Made by a program: the position numbers and the translations under genes. The notes below the pieces were generated by a model. That model made no database searches. It saw only the letters and a list, made by a program, of their open reading frames with translations, and was not told the DNA's origin. From Anaerostipes rhamnosivorans (GTDB taxonomy: Bacteria; Bacillota; Clostridia; Lachnospirales; Lachnospiraceae): a stretch of DNA of 64,000 bases. The stretch covers positions 2,642,001 to 2,706,000 of the forward strand of contig NZ_CP040058.1 of NCBI RefSeq assembly GCF_005280655.1, in the 5' to 3' direction. Below, one piece after another: positions 62,430 through 64,000 of the stretch (its first letter is position 1; the number at the start of each line of letters is the position of its first letter).

Positions 62430-62633
62430 TTAATATCTTCCCTCAATAATTCTCCTTAGACTATTGGAAGTGTCCTCTAAGAAATATTGCAGTTCATCCT
62501 CTACCTCTGTTCCTGATCCTTCCTCAAAAACTTTGATCCGCGCCTCGTCCAAAATCTGTTCCGACTTCTTAAGGATCTCCTGCTCCTCCTCAGTAAATTC
62601 AGCCCTGCATTCACCGTTTGAAACAATCTCCAT
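62430..62633 (-). CDS. Hypothetical acidic early protein
   Basis: 67 residues, helical, very acidic (FTEEEQEILKKSEQILDEAR). ATG at 62633 with AAGGAGG upstream; the longer frame from 62678 overlaps the previous gene. Confidence 0.55.
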   Translation of the reverse strand: MEIVSNGECRAEFTEEEQEILKKSEQILDEARIKVFEEGSGTEVEDELQYFLEDTSNSLRRIIEGRY

Positions 62634-62667
62634 GTCTTTTCCTCCTTCCTTTCGTAATGCGAACAAT

Positions 62668-63036
62668 TTATTTTCCAATTTTTATTAGTTTAAGCATGTA
62701 CTTTGCAATTGCTGTATCTTTTGCTTCTTCGTCTCCTTCTTTTGCTACCACTATCACTTTTGTCAGTTCATCCGCGGCTCCTCTTAGATTTCTTTGCATT
62801 TCTCGTATCTCTCTAATACTCGGATCATGCTCTTCTAGCTCCACTTGATCATATTCCTCAGAGAGTTTATCAATTGCTCCGCCCAATAAGATTTCGCAAT
62901 ATCCTTTTAAATTTTCTTCTGAAGGATGTGCATTATTATTTCTAATCTCTCCATATCTTTCAAGCGTCTTTAAATCATCGTTATCCAATTCTATTTTTAT
63001 CTGTAATTCATAAATCCCTTTTTCTTTTTCTATCAT
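62668..63036 (-). CDS. Hypothetical early protein
   Basis: 122 residues, mainly helical and acidic (KIELDNDDLKTLERYGEIRNNN...). ATG with GAAAGGA upstream. No family recognised. Confidence 0.6.
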   Translation of the reverse strand: MIEKEKGIYELQIKIELDNDDLKTLERYGEIRNNNAHPSEENLKGYCEILLGGAIDKLSEEYDQVELEEHDPSIREIREMQRNLRGAADELTKVIVVAKEGDEEAKDTAIAKYMLKLIKIGK

Positions 63037-63047
63037 GATTTTCCTTT

Positions 63048-63197
63048 CTACATTTTTGCAATCAATATAAGAAGGATTGCTTTTTGAAAATGTTCAAATT
63101 GCTTTATTTTGTCCCCTCTCCATTCACTTATAAATCCTGCCGTAACCTCAAAAGCGGCCACAAAAATTAGCGCAGTGTGTAATATTAGTTCCATCAT
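63048..63197 (-). CDS. Small hydrophobic protein
   Basis: 49 residues with two hydrophobic ends (ELILHTALIFVAAFEV and KAILLILIAKM). Overlaps the next gene's stop by 4 nt. Unknown role. Confidence 0.45.
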   Translation of the reverse strand: MMELILHTALIFVAAFEVTAGFISEWRGDKIKQFEHFQKAILLILIAKM

Positions 63198-63493
63198 CGT
63201 TCTAACCAGCGTGAAATTTCATCGGCAGAAAATGTAAATATTGTATCTCCGTCTGATACCGACAATGTTTTTCCCGTCTGATCATTCGTTACCATGACTC
63301 TCAACATTTTTGTTTTATATCCGATTCTTGTGCCTGTTTTTTTGATTCCTTTTACAAAAATTTCTTTATTCTTGCATTCCATTTTTCTTCCCTCCCTTTG
63401 CGTTCTTCTGATTTCGTTTGATAATCTATTTATGTTCCTGTTTTGACTATCAAGTCTGTCTTCTATTTCATCTATCCGTTTCAATAATTTCAT
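63194..63493 (-). CDS. Hypothetical early protein with coiled-coil start
   Basis: 99 residues: an N-terminal coiled coil (LLKRIDEIEDRLDSQNRNINRL) and a strand-rich C-terminus (LSVSDGDTIFTFSADEISRW). An internal ATG (MECKNKEIF) with GGGAGG upstream suggests a second, shorter product. Confidence 0.5.
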   Translation of the reverse strand: MKLLKRIDEIEDRLDSQNRNINRLSNEIRRTQREGRKMECKNKEIFVKGIKKTGTRIGYKTKMLRVMVTNDQTGKTLSVSDGDTIFTFSADEISRWLER

Positions 63494-63576
63494 TGTTCTC
63501 CTTTCTGCCCCTACTAAGAGGGGCCTACTCGCATTAGTTCCTTTAGTCGATATTAATAGTTTCTTTGTGATATATG

Positions 63577-63735
63577 CTACATGTTTGGATATGGGACAAT
63601 TTCTCTATGTCCACATTCCTTACACTTATAGCCGTCTGTTAATCCGTATTCTATCTCTACAGCTAGTTCCTCAATTTCAAAATCCCTGCTGCCGCACTCC
63701 GGGCAGCTCCACCACGGTATAAATTCTTCATACAT
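63577..63735 (-). CDS. Zinc-ribbon protein
   Basis: 52 residues with two CxxC pairs (WWSCPECGS and YKCKECGHRE), a complete small zinc ribbon. Its ATG overlaps the stop of the DUF3850 gene (ATGTATGA arrangement). Confidence 0.65.
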   Translation of the reverse strand: MYEEFIPWWSCPECGSRDFEIEELAVEIEYGLTDGYKCKECGHREIVPYPNM

Positions 63736-64000
63736 CTTTCACCCCTAAAATACAGTAGCCAGGTTTCAGCCCTTCATGATCCTCCAGAACATATGTTATT
63801 TCCCTTCGGATAATATCTCCGCTCCATTCACCATCCTTATACTTTCGCATCTTCATGAAATCTCCCACTTTATAATCCCGGTCGTTTTTTCGTAATTCAA
63901 ATGGTTTTATCCCCGCTTTTGCGTCCTCAAAAAACTCAGCCGCAGTTTTAACATCATGTTCAATTCTCCGATTGCGAATCTCGCCGTTCGCATCTACCGT
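63728..64000 (-). CDS. DUF3850 (ASCH/PUA-like) protein, partial
   Basis: Open to the window edge; about 90 residues visible. The pattern HDVKTAAEFFEDAKAG, FELRKNDRDYKVGDF and the final GLKPGYCILGV matches DUF3850, a PUA-like domain frequent in phages and probably RNA-binding. The start lies outside the window. Confidence 0.75.
   Translation of the reverse strand, partial: TVDANGEIRNRRIEHDVKTAAEFFEDAKAGIKPFELRKNDRDYKVGDFMKMRKYKDGEWSGDIIRREITYVLEDHEGLKPGYCILGVKDV

Overview
The window is chromosomal DNA of a low-GC Gram-positive anaerobe of the Clostridia, most likely Lachnospiraceae. Indicators are the mraZ-rsmH-ftsL-PBP-mraY-murD-ftsW-divIB cluster, DapL-type lysine synthesis, a glutamine synthetase paired with an ANTAR antiterminator, QueH, AGGAGG ribosome binding sites throughout, and a spore/cell-wall family gene interrupted by a prophage.

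Layout. 1-10.3 kb: division and cell-wall (dcw) operon on the minus strand, with a three-repeat MraZ operator upstream and a large palindromic intergenic element between two class B PBP genes. 10.4-23.9 kb: housekeeping genes (lgt, ychF, an SH3-NlpC/P60 hydrolase, dapL, ANTAR regulator, glnA, carB, carA, queH, small membrane and lipoprotein genes). 24.0-33.3 kb: a complete type III-B CRISPR effector operon (Cmr1-Cmr6 plus Cas6). Its Cas10 has an intact GGDD polymerase motif but no HD nuclease, and it is followed by a CorA-like membrane protein and a DEDDh exonuclease. That combination is the signature of the SAM-AMP signalling branch. No CRISPR array is visible. 33.6-35.6 kb: DUF2148 protein, MarR regulator, and a SpoIID-like gene cut short by the prophage.

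35.6-64 kb and beyond: a contractile-tailed (PBSX/XkdK-U type) prophage. From right to left it has early small genes, a tyrosine recombinase, a late regulator, a tRNA gene, HNH-TerS-TerL packaging, head genes, contractile tail genes, and lysis genes, then a small regulatory left arm.

The most unusual observation is a probable altered initiation code in the prophage. Seven late morphogenesis genes (small terminase, portal, prohead protease, major capsid, tail tube, tape measure, LysM tail protein) have no usable ATG/GTG/TTG where their conserved N-termini begin. In each case the codon 5-8 nt after a strong Shine-Dalgarno is AGG, always preceded by A. At the head of the same operon is a 71-nt tRNA gene whose anticodon is CCU (decodes AGG) and whose acceptor carries the C1xA72 mismatch that marks bacterial initiator tRNA. 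I infer a phage-encoded AGG-reading initiator tRNA that licenses translation of virion genes. Early and lysogenic genes use ATG or GTG. The reading frames, codons and tRNA fold are read directly from the sequence; aminoacylation identity and function are inference.
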